This document shows positions 1 through 5,334 of a DNA stretch of 15,110 bases, in pieces; within the stretch, counting starts at the first letter, position 1; each line of letters opens with the position of its first letter. The notes under the pieces were generated by a model. The model saw only the letters and a list, made by a program, of their open reading frames with translations. It ran no database searches and was not told the origin of the DNA. This DNA comes from Trueperaceae bacterium. GTDB taxonomy: Bacteria; Deinococcota; Deinococci; Deinococcales; Trueperaceae. The translations under genes were made by a program, and so were the position numbers. The stretch is taken from NCBI GenBank assembly GCA_007130355.1, contig SLSQ01000261.1, positions 1 to 15,110 of the forward strand, read 5' to 3'.

Positions 1-191
1 GGTCGTGGCCGTGGTCGTGGCCGTGGTCGTCGTCGTGACCACGCTCATGGTCGTGATCATGCCCGTGGTCGTGATCGCTATCATGACCATGGTCATGATC
101 TTGGTCATGATCGTGGTCATGATCATGGTCATGATCATGGTCGTCGTGGTGACCATGGTCATGCTCATGCTCGTGGTCGTGGTCGTGGTCG
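1..191 (-). repeat. His-codon-rich tandem low-complexity tract in znuA
   Basis: Alternating CAY and GAY codons (read on the minus strand) make a degenerate hexamer repeat, with near-identical 12-mers around 105-140. The tract is far less GC-rich than its surroundings. It encodes the His/Asp loop of ZnuA. Such tracts are prone to length change by slippage. It begins outside the window, so its full length is unknown. Confidence 0.85.
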
Positions 192-595
192 TGGCCGCCC
201 TCCACCAGGTCGGCCTCGTCCAGGCGCTCCAGCGCCACGAACGTCGGCGCGTCGGTGCCGAGCGCGCGCACCATGGCGAAGGCCCAGCGGTCGACGCCGC
301 CGTTGAGCACGATCAGGTCGGCGGCTTCGAGGCGCGCCAGGTCGCGCGGGCTGGGTTCGAAGGTGTGCGGACTCGCTCCGGGCGGGAGCAGGACCGAAAC
401 CTGCGCCTCCGGGCCGGCGATGCGCTGCGCGACCTCCTGGTAGGGAGCGATCGAGACCACGATCTGGGGTTGGGCGGCCGCGCTGCCGAGGAACGCGGCA
501 CCGAAGAGGGCGACGAGGACGGCGAGCGCCCAGGGGCGCTCGGTGCGGTGGGCGGGGGTTCGGGACGGGCGGTGAGGGTGATAATCCATTCTCAT
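1..595 (-). CDS. znuA: Zinc ABC transporter substrate-binding protein, partial (C-terminus beyond window)
   Basis: This is the N-terminal 198 residues of a ZnuA-type solute-binding protein, which captures zinc outside the membrane for a ZnuBC importer. The reading frame runs unbroken from ATG at 595 to the window edge. Residues 1-42 form an export signal: a basic, proline-rich n-region, then a hydrophobic stretch at 21-40 ending in a SAAAQ cleavage-like site. After it come IVVSIAPYQEVAQRIAG and PGASPHTFEPSPRD. H77 in the latter is the usual first zinc ligand of the family. LIVLNGGVDRWA follows. From residue 135 the protein becomes a His/Asp repeat with 28 His in 64 residues, the mobile metal-scavenging loop typical of ZnuA, and it is still running at the edge. 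A second ATG at 589 could also be used. No Shine-Dalgarno is visible. The permease and ATPase genes are not in view. A manganese-binding relative is possible, but the His loop favours zinc. Confidence 0.92.
   Translation of the reverse strand, partial: MRMDYHPHRPSRTPAHRTERPWALAVLVALFGAAFLGSAAAQPQIVVSIAPYQEVAQRIAGPEAQVSVLLPPGASPHTFEPSPRDLARLEAADLIVLNGGVDRWAFAMVRALGTDAPTFVALERLDEADLVEGGHDHDHDHEHEHDHGHHDDHDHDHDHDHDHDQDHDHGHDSDHDHGHDHDHERGHDDDHGHDHGHD
579..594 (-). promoter_or_regulatory. Zur/Fur-like palindromic operator over the znuA start codon
   Basis: On the plus strand the site reads TGATAATCCATTCTCA. Two 7-bp arms (TGATAAT and ATTCTCA) match as inverted repeats at 6 of 7 positions around a CC spacer. 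The arms resemble the Fur/Zur half-site TGATAAT, although the classical 7-1-7 form has a single central base. It is one of the few AT-rich patches in the window. It covers the first codons of znuA and the predicted transcription start, where a bound repressor would block initiation. Binding by Zur is an inference. Confidence 0.5.
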
Positions 596-603
596 ACCAA
601 CCG

Positions 604-632
604 ACGATATCCGACAGGAGCCGGCGATGCAA
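604..632 (-). promoter_or_regulatory. Predicted znuA promoter (leaderless)
   Basis: Read on the minus strand there is TTGCAT (627-632), a 17-bp spacer and TATCGT (604-609). The -10 element ends 8 nt before the znuA ATG, so transcription would start at or within a few bases of the start codon. It is the only promoter in the window with a -35-like element at standard spacing. Confidence 0.55.
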
Positions 633-664
633 GGCCCCATTCGCGACCGCGTTCTCAAGCCACG

Positions 665-710
665 CGACAGGAGCGGCGGTCCGTTCGGGGACGGACCGCC
701 GCTCCTGTCG
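665..710. terminator. Long perfect hairpin after rpmB, probable terminator
   Basis: Positions 665-684 and 691-710 are perfect 20-bp inverted repeats around a 6-nt loop (685-690). The hairpin starts 14 bp beyond the rpmB stop and lies upstream of the znuA promoter, the usual place for a terminator. No T-run follows the stem on either strand, so it is not a textbook intrinsic terminator. It could instead be a 3'-end stability structure. A copy of the first nine bases of the left arm occurs at 612-620. Confidence 0.6.
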
Positions 711-723
711 TTCGGTCGGGACG

Positions 724-966
724 TTACTTGTTCGGGTTCACCAGCAGCGACGGGTCGATGCTCTTGAGCGCCTTGGCCGAGAGCCACACCTTCTGCGGCT
801 TGCCGTCGACCCAGACGGTCCGCTTCTGGAGGTTCGGCTTGATCTGGCGCTTGTGGACGCCGACCTGCTTGAGGCCGACGCCGCCCCGCTTCCGGGGCGA
901 ACCCTTGCGCTTGCTGGACGTGGTGCTCCGGGTCTTCCGGCCGGTGACGGCACAAACTCGCGGCAT
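724..966 (-). CDS. rpmB: 50S ribosomal protein bL28
   Basis: This 80-residue basic protein begins MPRVCAVTGRKTRS, contains GGVGLKQVGVHKRQIKPNLQKRTVWVDG and then WLSAKALKSIDPSLL, the standard bL28 plan. Its length and its glycine-rich GGVG insert match the Deinococcus/Thermus form as I recall it. It binds 23S rRNA in the large subunit. Only one Cys (C5) is present, so it lacks the CxxC pairs of zinc-binding bL28 and should be zinc-independent. A strong Shine-Dalgarno (AGGAGGAG, about 972-979) precedes the ATG by 5 nt. The leader is long and ends in a small GC hairpin. The adjacent znuA raises the question of zinc-dependent control, but no palindrome is visible upstream of rpmB. Confidence 0.97.
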   Translation of the reverse strand: MPRVCAVTGRKTRSTTSSKRKGSPRKRGGVGLKQVGVHKRQIKPNLQKRTVWVDGKPQKVWLSAKALKSIDPSLLVNPNK

Positions 967-982
967 CGGTTCTCCTCCTGCG

Positions 983-998
983 GCCGGGTGCGCCCGGC
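983..998 (-). promoter_or_regulatory. Small GC hairpin next to the rpmB ribosome-binding site
   Basis: Six-base arms GCCGGG (983-988) and CCCGGC (993-998) enclose a 4-nt loop. The foot of the hairpin lies 3 nt upstream of the rpmB Shine-Dalgarno. It could modulate translation of rpmB, as r-protein leaders often do, but short GC hairpins are frequent at this base composition. Confidence 0.25.
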
Positions 999-1109
999 GG
1001 TTCCTCGGTCACGGATTTCGGCCGTCGCCGGAACGCGTGCGCCCCCTCGGGAACGCGCCCGTCCGCGCCGGACCCCTCGCGGTCGCCCGGTGACGGCGTA
1101 CGAACGAAG

Positions 1110-1118
1110 AGTGTAGCA
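1110..1118 (-). promoter_or_regulatory. Predicted rpmB extended -10 promoter
   Basis: The minus strand reads TGCTACACT, an extended -10 (TGN followed by TACACT). No -35 is evident. It would give a leader of roughly 135 nt before the rpmB ATG. It lies back-to-back with the pyrE promoter. Confidence 0.5.
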
Positions 1119-1137
1119 CGGTCTCGGCGGACGCGGG

Positions 1138-1143
1138 TAGCAT
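1138..1143 (+). promoter_or_regulatory. Predicted pyrE leaderless -10 element
   Basis: TAGCAT preceded by GGG, then 6 nt, then the pyrE ATG at 1150. There is no Shine-Dalgarno between the hexamer and the start, so the mRNA probably begins at or next to the ATG. Confidence 0.5.
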
Positions 1144-1149
1144 GACGGC

Positions 1150-1677
1150 ATGGACCGGACCGAACTCGCACGCGCGATCCACGACGCGGCGCACCTCACC
1201 GGACGCTTCGTCCTCCGGAGCGGCGCTGTCAGCGACACCTACTTCGACAAGTACCTGTTCGAATCGGATCCCGCTTTGCTGGCGGCGATCGGGGACGCTC
1301 TGGTGCCGCTCGTTCCGGACGGGGTCGACGCGCTCGCCGGTCTCGAGACCGGCGGGATCCCGCTCGCCGTGATCCTGGGCCAGCGGACCGGCGTGCCCGC
1401 ACGCTTCGTGCGCAAGGAGGCGAAGACGTACGGTACCTGCCAGCTCGCCGAGGGCGGCTCGATCGACGGGCGCACGCTGCTCGTGGTCGAGGACGTGGTC
1501 ACCTCGGGCGGGCAGCTGCTCGCCTCGACGCGCGACCTGCGCGCGCGAGGCGCCACGGTGACCGACGCCGTGTGCGTGATCGACCGAGAGGCCGGCGGCG
1601 GCGAGGCGCTCGCCGCGGAGGGCGTCCGGCTCCGCCCGCTGTTCACGATGCGGGAACTGAACGAGGCCGCCTCCTGA
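1150..1677 (+). CDS. pyrE: Orotate phosphoribosyltransferase
   Basis: This 175-residue enzyme joins orotate to PRPP to make OMP, the fifth step of pyrimidine synthesis, in the cytoplasm. The PRPP-binding signature of type I phosphoribosyltransferases is at 112-121 (VVEDVVTSGG). The catalytic flexible loop is represented by RKEAKTYG at 88-95. The N-terminal SGAVSDTYFDKYLF and LAGLETGGIPLAV segments also fit the family, and the length is slightly under the usual 180-210. I chose ATG 1150 because it starts the family N-terminus and has a leaderless-type -10 six bases before it. A nearby ATG at 1143 is in another frame. It is divergent from rpmB and followed 46 bp later by the HIT gene, which has its own promoter motif. 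No other pyrimidine gene is in view. Confidence 0.96.
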   Translation: MDRTELARAIHDAAHLTGRFVLRSGAVSDTYFDKYLFESDPALLAAIGDALVPLVPDGVDALAGLETGGIPLAVILGQRTGVPARFVRKEAKTYGTCQLAEGGSIDGRTLLVVEDVVTSGGQLLASTRDLRARGATVTDAVCVIDREAGGGEALAAEGVRLRPLFTMRELNEAAS

Positions 1678-1710
1678 TCCGATCCACGGCCCGGCCGACT
1701 CCACGCGCGG

Positions 1711-1716
1711 TACGGT
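1711..1716 (+). promoter_or_regulatory. Predicted leaderless -10 element of the HIT gene
   Basis: TACGGT preceded by GG, then 7 nt, then ATG 1724. No Shine-Dalgarno is present. Confidence 0.45.
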
Positions 1717-1723
1717 GGCGCCC

Positions 1724-2092
1724 ATGAGCGACCGTGACACGATCTTCGCGCGCATCGTGCGCGGCGAGCTGGAGGCGGACGTCGTCCACCGCGACGACCG
1801 CGTCACCGCCTTCCGGGACATCGCGCCGCAGGCGCCCGTCCACATCCTCGTCGTGCCCAACGAACCGGTCCCTTCCGCCGCCGACGTCGAGGAGCGCCAC
1901 GAAGCGCTGCTCGGCCGGATGTTCCTGGTCGCGAAGCGGCTGGCGGAACGGGAGGGGATCGCCGAGGACGGCTACCGTCTGATCGTGAACTGCCGCGATC
2001 ATGGAGGCCAGGAGGTACCGCACCTCCACCTGCACCTGCTGGGCGGACGGGCCCTCGGTCCGATGCTCGCCGGCGGCGGCGGTCGTGGCTGA
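1724..2092 (+). CDS. HIT-family (HINT-like) nucleotide hydrolase
   Basis: This 122-residue protein of the histidine-triad superfamily carries the catalytic HxHxH motif at 100-104 (VPHLHLHLLGG). It also has the usual DTIFARIVRGELEADVV opening and the APVHILVVPNEPV strand. HINT enzymes hydrolyse nucleoside phosphoramidates and acyl-adenylates; the physiological substrate here cannot be read from sequence. The paired Cys often found near the N-terminus of HINT proteins (CxxC) is absent, so no zinc site is expected. An in-frame GTG at 1715 lies inside the -10 hexamer, so ATG 1724 is preferred. The C-terminus is a short Gly-rich tail. It is flanked by pyrE and a Fur-family gene but is probably transcribed separately. 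Confidence 0.93.
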   Translation: MSDRDTIFARIVRGELEADVVHRDDRVTAFRDIAPQAPVHILVVPNEPVPSAADVEERHEALLGRMFLVAKRLAEREGIAEDGYRLIVNCRDHGGQEVPHLHLHLLGGRALGPMLAGGGGRG

Positions 2093-2107
2093 CGCCACGC
2101 CACGAGA

Positions 2108-2126
2108 CGGGACCACGCGCGTCCCG
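2108..2126. other. Weak hairpin between the HIT gene and the Fur-family gene
   Basis: CGGGAC (2108-2113) and GTCCCG (2121-2126) can pair around a 7-nt loop. It sits 15 bp after the HIT stop in a 75-bp gap. A T-run is absent, so a terminator role is only a possibility. No AT-rich palindrome that would suggest Fur autoregulation is seen in this gap. Confidence 0.25.
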
Positions 2127-2154
2127 GACGTCCGGGGCCGACCGCCGACCGCGG

Positions 2155-2160
2155 TACGCT
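2155..2160 (+). promoter_or_regulatory. Predicted leaderless -10 element of the Fur-family gene
   Basis: TACGCT preceded by GG, then 7 nt, then ATG 2168. A GGAG touches the ATG directly, too close to act as a Shine-Dalgarno. Confidence 0.45.
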
Positions 2161-2167
2161 CGCGGAG

Positions 2168-2578
2168 ATGGCACGCGACACGCGACAACGACGCGCGATC
2201 CTCCACGCCCTGCACGAGGCGCCCGGTCCCCTGACCCCGCACGAGGTGCACGCCGCCGCCCGGAAGGTCCACGAGCGGCTCGGCCTCGCCACCGTCTACC
2301 GCAACCTGGCCCGACTCGAAGAGGCCGGCGACGTCGTTCCGGTTCACCTGCCGGACGACGTCGCCCGCTACGAACCGGCCGGCCGCGGCCACCACCACCA
2401 CTTCCAGTGCCGCGGCTGCAGCCACGTGTTCGAGCTCGACGCCGACTGCCCCGTCTCCGTGCTCGAGGGGGTGGTCCTGCCGGGCGGCTTCCAGGTCGAG
2501 GACCACGCTCTCACCCTCTACGGCCTCTGCGCCGAATGCCGCGCCGATCCCGACGGGCGGCAGGCGGAGCGAGCGTGA
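2168..2578 (+). CDS. Fur-family metal-responsive transcriptional repressor (Fur/Zur-like)
   Basis: This 136-residue protein has the two-domain Fur layout. A winged helix (about 10-60) contains LTPHEVHAAARKV and the recognition-helix signature LATVYRNLARLEEAG. A C-terminal dimerisation/metal domain follows. Two CxxC pairs, C81-C84 and C121-C124, form the structural zinc site. Four consecutive His (75-78) precede the first pair and probably contribute to the regulatory site. At the position where PerR has its oxidisable-site Asp (D104 in Bacillus subtilis) this protein has Glu (FEL, about 89), which argues against a peroxide sensor; whether it senses iron or zinc is undecided. Its stop overlaps the next start (GTGA), so it is co-translated with the YibE/F gene. 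The nearby znuA palindrome makes Zur an attractive guess. Confidence 0.92.
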   Translation: MARDTRQRRAILHALHEAPGPLTPHEVHAAARKVHERLGLATVYRNLARLEEAGDVVPVHLPDDVARYEPAGRGHHHHFQCRGCSHVFELDADCPVSVLEGVVLPGGFQVEDHALTLYGLCAECRADPDGRQAERA

Positions 2579-3750
2579 CCGCGGTCGTGCCGCTCGATGC
2601 GGAGCGCGCCGGCGCGAGGACCCGGCTCGGCGCGTTGTTCGCCCTGCTCGTCCTGCTCCTCCTGCTCGGGCTGCCGCTCGCCGCCGCCCAGCCGGCCGCC
2701 TCCGTCGCCGACCCCGACGCCGGTGACGAGGTCGGCTACGTCGAGGGCCGCATCCTCGAGATCCTCGACGCGGACGCGTTCCAAGGGCGGGCCCTGGTCC
2801 GCCTCGAAGACGGTCGCGTCCTCGAAGCGTCGCTTCCCGCCACCGACCCGTACGGGCCGGACGACCTGCCCGCCTTCGCCAGCGGCGACCGTGTCGAGCT
2901 CTACTTCGCGCCCGGACCGGACGGCACGCGCTCGTACGTCGTCGCCGATTGGGTCCGACGGCCGGCGCTGATCATTCTGGTCGCCCTGTTCCTGATCGCG
3001 TCGGTCGCGGTCGCCGGCTTCAAGGGGCTGCGCGCGTTCCTGTCGACCGCCGCCTCCCTCGCGATCGTGATCGGCTTCGTGGTGCCCCGCATCGTCGACG
3101 GCCACGACCCGATCGTGACCTCGCTGATCGGCGTGGGCGGGATCCTGGTGCTCGCGATCTGGTTCGTGCACGGGGTCAGCTGGTCGACGACCGCCGCACT
3201 GATCGGAACGTTCCTCGCCGCCGTGCTGACGATGGTCCTCGGCATCGCCTTCACCGACCTGGCGCGCCTGACCGGGTACGGCAGCGAGGACGCCATGCTC
3301 ATCTCCGCCGCCGCGCCGCAGGTGGCGCTGCGCGGGCTGATGCTCGCCGGGCTCATGATCGGCGCGCTCGGCGCCCTGACCGACATCACGATCGTGCAGG
3401 CGGCGGTGATCCGCGAGCTGGCGCACGTCGACCCGAGCGCCCCGGTTCGCAAGCTCTACGTCCACGGGATGGGCGTGGGAAGGGACCACGTCGGCTCGCT
3501 CGTGAACACGCTGGTGCTCGCCTACACCGGGGCGGCGCTTCCGCTCCTGGTGCTGCTCTCCCACGGCGACTTCGGGTTCGCCCGCTCGCTCAACCTCGAG
3601 CTGATCGCGGCCGAGGTCGTGCACACGCTGGTCGGCTCGATCGGCCTGATCCTGGCGGTACCGGTCACCACCCTGCTCGCGGCGGTCCTCTTCCGTGGCG
3701 ACCGGCTGCCGCTGGCCCCGGGCGAACTGGATCACGGCCACTCGCACTGA
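2575..3750 (+). CDS. YibE/F-family multi-pass membrane protein
   Basis: This 391-residue protein belongs to the YibE/F family, whose function is not established. Residues 18-39 form a signal peptide or signal anchor. Residues 53-128 are an extracytoplasmic beta-rich domain (VEGRILEILD, SGDRVELYF). About seven hydrophobic spans follow between 131 and 374. The family hallmark lies at 265-326: LGALTDITIVQAAVIREL, then GMGVGRDHVGSLVNTLVLAYTGAALPLL. The protein ends in DHGHSH, a His-rich tail that could touch metal ions. I chose GTG 2575, which overlaps the stop of the Fur-family gene by 4 nt and begins just before the signal segment. An upstream in-frame ATG at 2407 would lie deep inside that gene. 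The next gene starts 1 nt after its stop, so these genes form one operon. Confidence 0.9.
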   Translation: MTAVVPLDAERAGARTRLGALFALLVLLLLLGLPLAAAQPAASVADPDAGDEVGYVEGRILEILDADAFQGRALVRLEDGRVLEASLPATDPYGPDDLPAFASGDRVELYFAPGPDGTRSYVVADWVRRPALIILVALFLIASVAVAGFKGLRAFLSTAASLAIVIGFVVPRIVDGHDPIVTSLIGVGGILVLAIWFVHGVSWSTTAALIGTFLAAVLTMVLGIAFTDLARLTGYGSEDAMLISAAAPQVALRGLMLAGLMIGALGALTDITIVQAAVIRELAHVDPSAPVRKLYVHGMGVGRDHVGSLVNTLVLAYTGAALPLLVLLSHGDFGFARSLNLELIAAEVVHTLVGSIGLILAVPVTTLLAAVLFRGDRLPLAPGELDHGHSH

Positions 3751-3751
3751 C

Positions 3752-4333
3752 GTGGACGCGGGCGGCCCCCTGATCCCCGCCGCGTTGGCGCTCGATCCCG
3801 ACGCCTTCGTGCGGATCGCCGCCCGGCCGGACGGCCTACGCTTCGCGCTGCTGCTGCTCGCGGCCGCCGGCCTGTCGCAGAGCCTCGGGCAGAGCGTCGC
3901 GCTGTTCGCGAACCGGGTGCCGCCCGCCCGCTTCGCGGCCAGCCTGGCGCTCGGCGCCCTCGCGTTCGCCGCAGCGGCCGCGCTCTACGCCGTGGCCCTG
4001 GCCGCGACCGCCGTGCTGCTCTTCGACCGCCCCGTCCCCGCCGTCGACCTGGTCCGGCTCGTCGGTCTCGCGTACGCGCCGCGGCTGTTCGGGTTCCTGG
4101 TCCTGACCCCCTACTTCGGCAACGCCATCTCCGTGATCCTGACCGGCTGGTCGGTGCTCGCGTTGGCGCTCGGGGCCCGCGTCGCGCTCGGGCTCGGCCT
4201 GGTCGAGACGTCGGTCGCCCTGCTGATCGCCTGGGCGCTCGCCGAGGTGCTGGAACGCCTCCTCGGCCGCCTCGTGGCGCTCGTCCGTTCCGTACGCTCG
4301 CGCCTCCGACGCGCGTGGGGGGTGGGCGCATGA
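3752..4333 (+). CDS. Yip1-like integral membrane protein
   Basis: This 193-residue hydrophobic protein has about five membrane spans (roughly 28-52, 61-91, 101-120, 123-146, 150-168) and ends in a basic Arg-rich cytoplasmic tail (174-188). The VRLVGLAYAPRLFGFLVLTP segment and the N-terminal DAFVRIAARPDG lead-in resemble the Yip1-type fold found in many uncharacterised bacterial membrane proteins. I recognise this by style rather than by a diagnostic motif. GTG 3752 is chosen because it is 1 nt after the YibE/F stop; an in-frame ATG at 3695 lies inside that gene. Its own stop overlaps the next start (ATGA). No function is inferred beyond a partner role in this operon. Confidence 0.72.
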   Translation: MDAGGPLIPAALALDPDAFVRIAARPDGLRFALLLLAAAGLSQSLGQSVALFANRVPPARFAASLALGALAFAAAAALYAVALAATAVLLFDRPVPAVDLVRLVGLAYAPRLFGFLVLTPYFGNAISVILTGWSVLALALGARVALGLGLVETSVALLIAWALAEVLERLLGRLVALVRSVRSRLRRAWGVGA

Positions 4334-5334
4334 GCCTGCCGCTCCCCGATCTCGGGACCCTGATCGCGCTCGCGACGCTGCTCCTGCTGCTCGCCGGGGC
4401 GCTGGCGCCGTTCGAGACGATGGGCTGGTGGGCCGGCTGGTTCGGCGACGAGCGTGACGAAGGGGCGGGCGGCGCCCGCGCCGGGGCCCCCACCCGCGCC
4501 CGCGGCCACCTGGTGTTCCTGTCCGGCATTCACAGCGTCTCGGGTCGGACCTATGCGGCCAACGAACGACGCTTCCTCGAGCTCCTTCGCCTCCGCCTTC
4601 CCGACTGGGAGATCGTCGAGGTGTTCCCCTACTCGGTCACGAACCGCGCGCTCACCGGCGAACGCGTGTTCCGGAGGGCGTGGCGGGCGGCGCTCGGCAT
4701 GAAGACGAGTCGCCGCCGCATCGCCGGCATCGGCGGGATGATGATCAACCTGAGGAACGCCTGGCAGGTGGCGGTGTCGGCCGACCGTCGGTACGGCCCG
4801 ATGTACGACGAGGGGTCGGCCGAACTGATCGCACGCGAGCTGCGCACGATCGGCTTCGGACCGGACCGTCCCGGACCGGTGGTCCTGGTCGGCTACAGCG
4901 GCGGCGGGCAGATCGCGCTCGGCGCCTGCGAGCCGCTCGCGCGCCGCTATCGCCGGCCGGCCTGGGTGGTCTCGCTCGGCGGCGTGATGGCGAGCCCGCG
5001 CACCCTCGACGGGATCGGTCGGGTGACGCACCTGACCGGCCGCAGCGACGGGGTGGCCCGGATCGGTGCCGTCGCCTTCCCCGGACGTTGGCCGTTCGTG
5101 ACCTGGTCGGCGTGGAACCGAGCCCGGGCCCAGGGGATCGTGCGGACCGTCGACCTGGGGCCGATGAAGCACACCGGCGCCGGCGGCTACCTGGACGCCA
5201 GCGAGCGCCACGAAAACGGTCGCACCTTCGTGGAGACCACCGTCGACGCGGTCGCGGCCGCGGCCGAGGAGGCCGCCCACGACCTCGCGGCCCACGGCCG
5301 CAGCGGCGCGCGACTCGACGCTCAGCCTTCGTAG
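4330..5334 (+). CDS. Membrane-anchored alpha/beta-hydrolase-like protein of unknown substrate
   Basis: This 334-residue protein has one N-terminal membrane segment (about 9-27), then a charged, Gly/Ala-rich linker, then a domain that looks like an alpha/beta-hydrolase. LVFLSGIHSVSGRTY (61-75) fits the first strand and oxyanion region. VVLVGYSGGGQIALGA (184-199) is the nucleophile elbow, with Ser190 in GYSGG. Candidate acid and base are Asp240 (TGRSDG) and His281 (MKHTG), in the correct order for a Ser-Asp-His triad. Neither the substrate nor the named subfamily is recognised. The start overlaps the preceding stop (ATGA); an in-frame ATG at 4315 is less likely. It closes the four-gene operon and overlaps the mutase gene by 13 bp tail-to-tail. 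Confidence 0.8.
   Translation: MSLPLPDLGTLIALATLLLLLAGALAPFETMGWWAGWFGDERDEGAGGARAGAPTRARGHLVFLSGIHSVSGRTYAANERRFLELLRLRLPDWEIVEVFPYSVTNRALTGERVFRRAWRAALGMKTSRRRIAGIGGMMINLRNAWQVAVSADRRYGPMYDEGSAELIARELRTIGFGPDRPGPVVLVGYSGGGQIALGACEPLARRYRRPAWVVSLGGVMASPRTLDGIGRVTHLTGRSDGVARIGAVAFPGRWPFVTWSAWNRARAQGIVRTVDLGPMKHTGAGGYLDASERHENGRTFVETTVDAVAAAAEEAAHDLAAHGRSGARLDAQPS

Noticed and set aside
1..191. Possible CRISPR or structural DNA repeat
   Set aside because: Units are 6-12 bp, degenerate and in codon phase with a His-rich protein loop, with no spacer-repeat organisation.
165..632. Minus-strand open frame of 155 residues
   Set aside because: It is a frame-shifted reading of znuA, Arg/Pro-rich with no motif. 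The correct frame gives a full signal peptide and ZnuA domain.
5..1093. Plus-strand open frame rich in Val/Met at its start
   Set aside because: It is the antisense reading of the ZnuA His/Asp repeat and of rpmB. It has no ribosome-binding site and no family resemblance.
2168..2578. Assignment of the Fur-family protein as PerR
   Set aside because: The position of the PerR regulatory-site Asp appears to be Glu, which fits Fur or Zur better. No peroxide-defence gene is adjacent.
2518..3747. 409-residue minus-strand frame opposite the YibE/F gene
   Set aside because: Its composition (Glu/Gln/Arg/Asp-rich without hydrophobic core) is what antisense of a GC-rich membrane protein gives.
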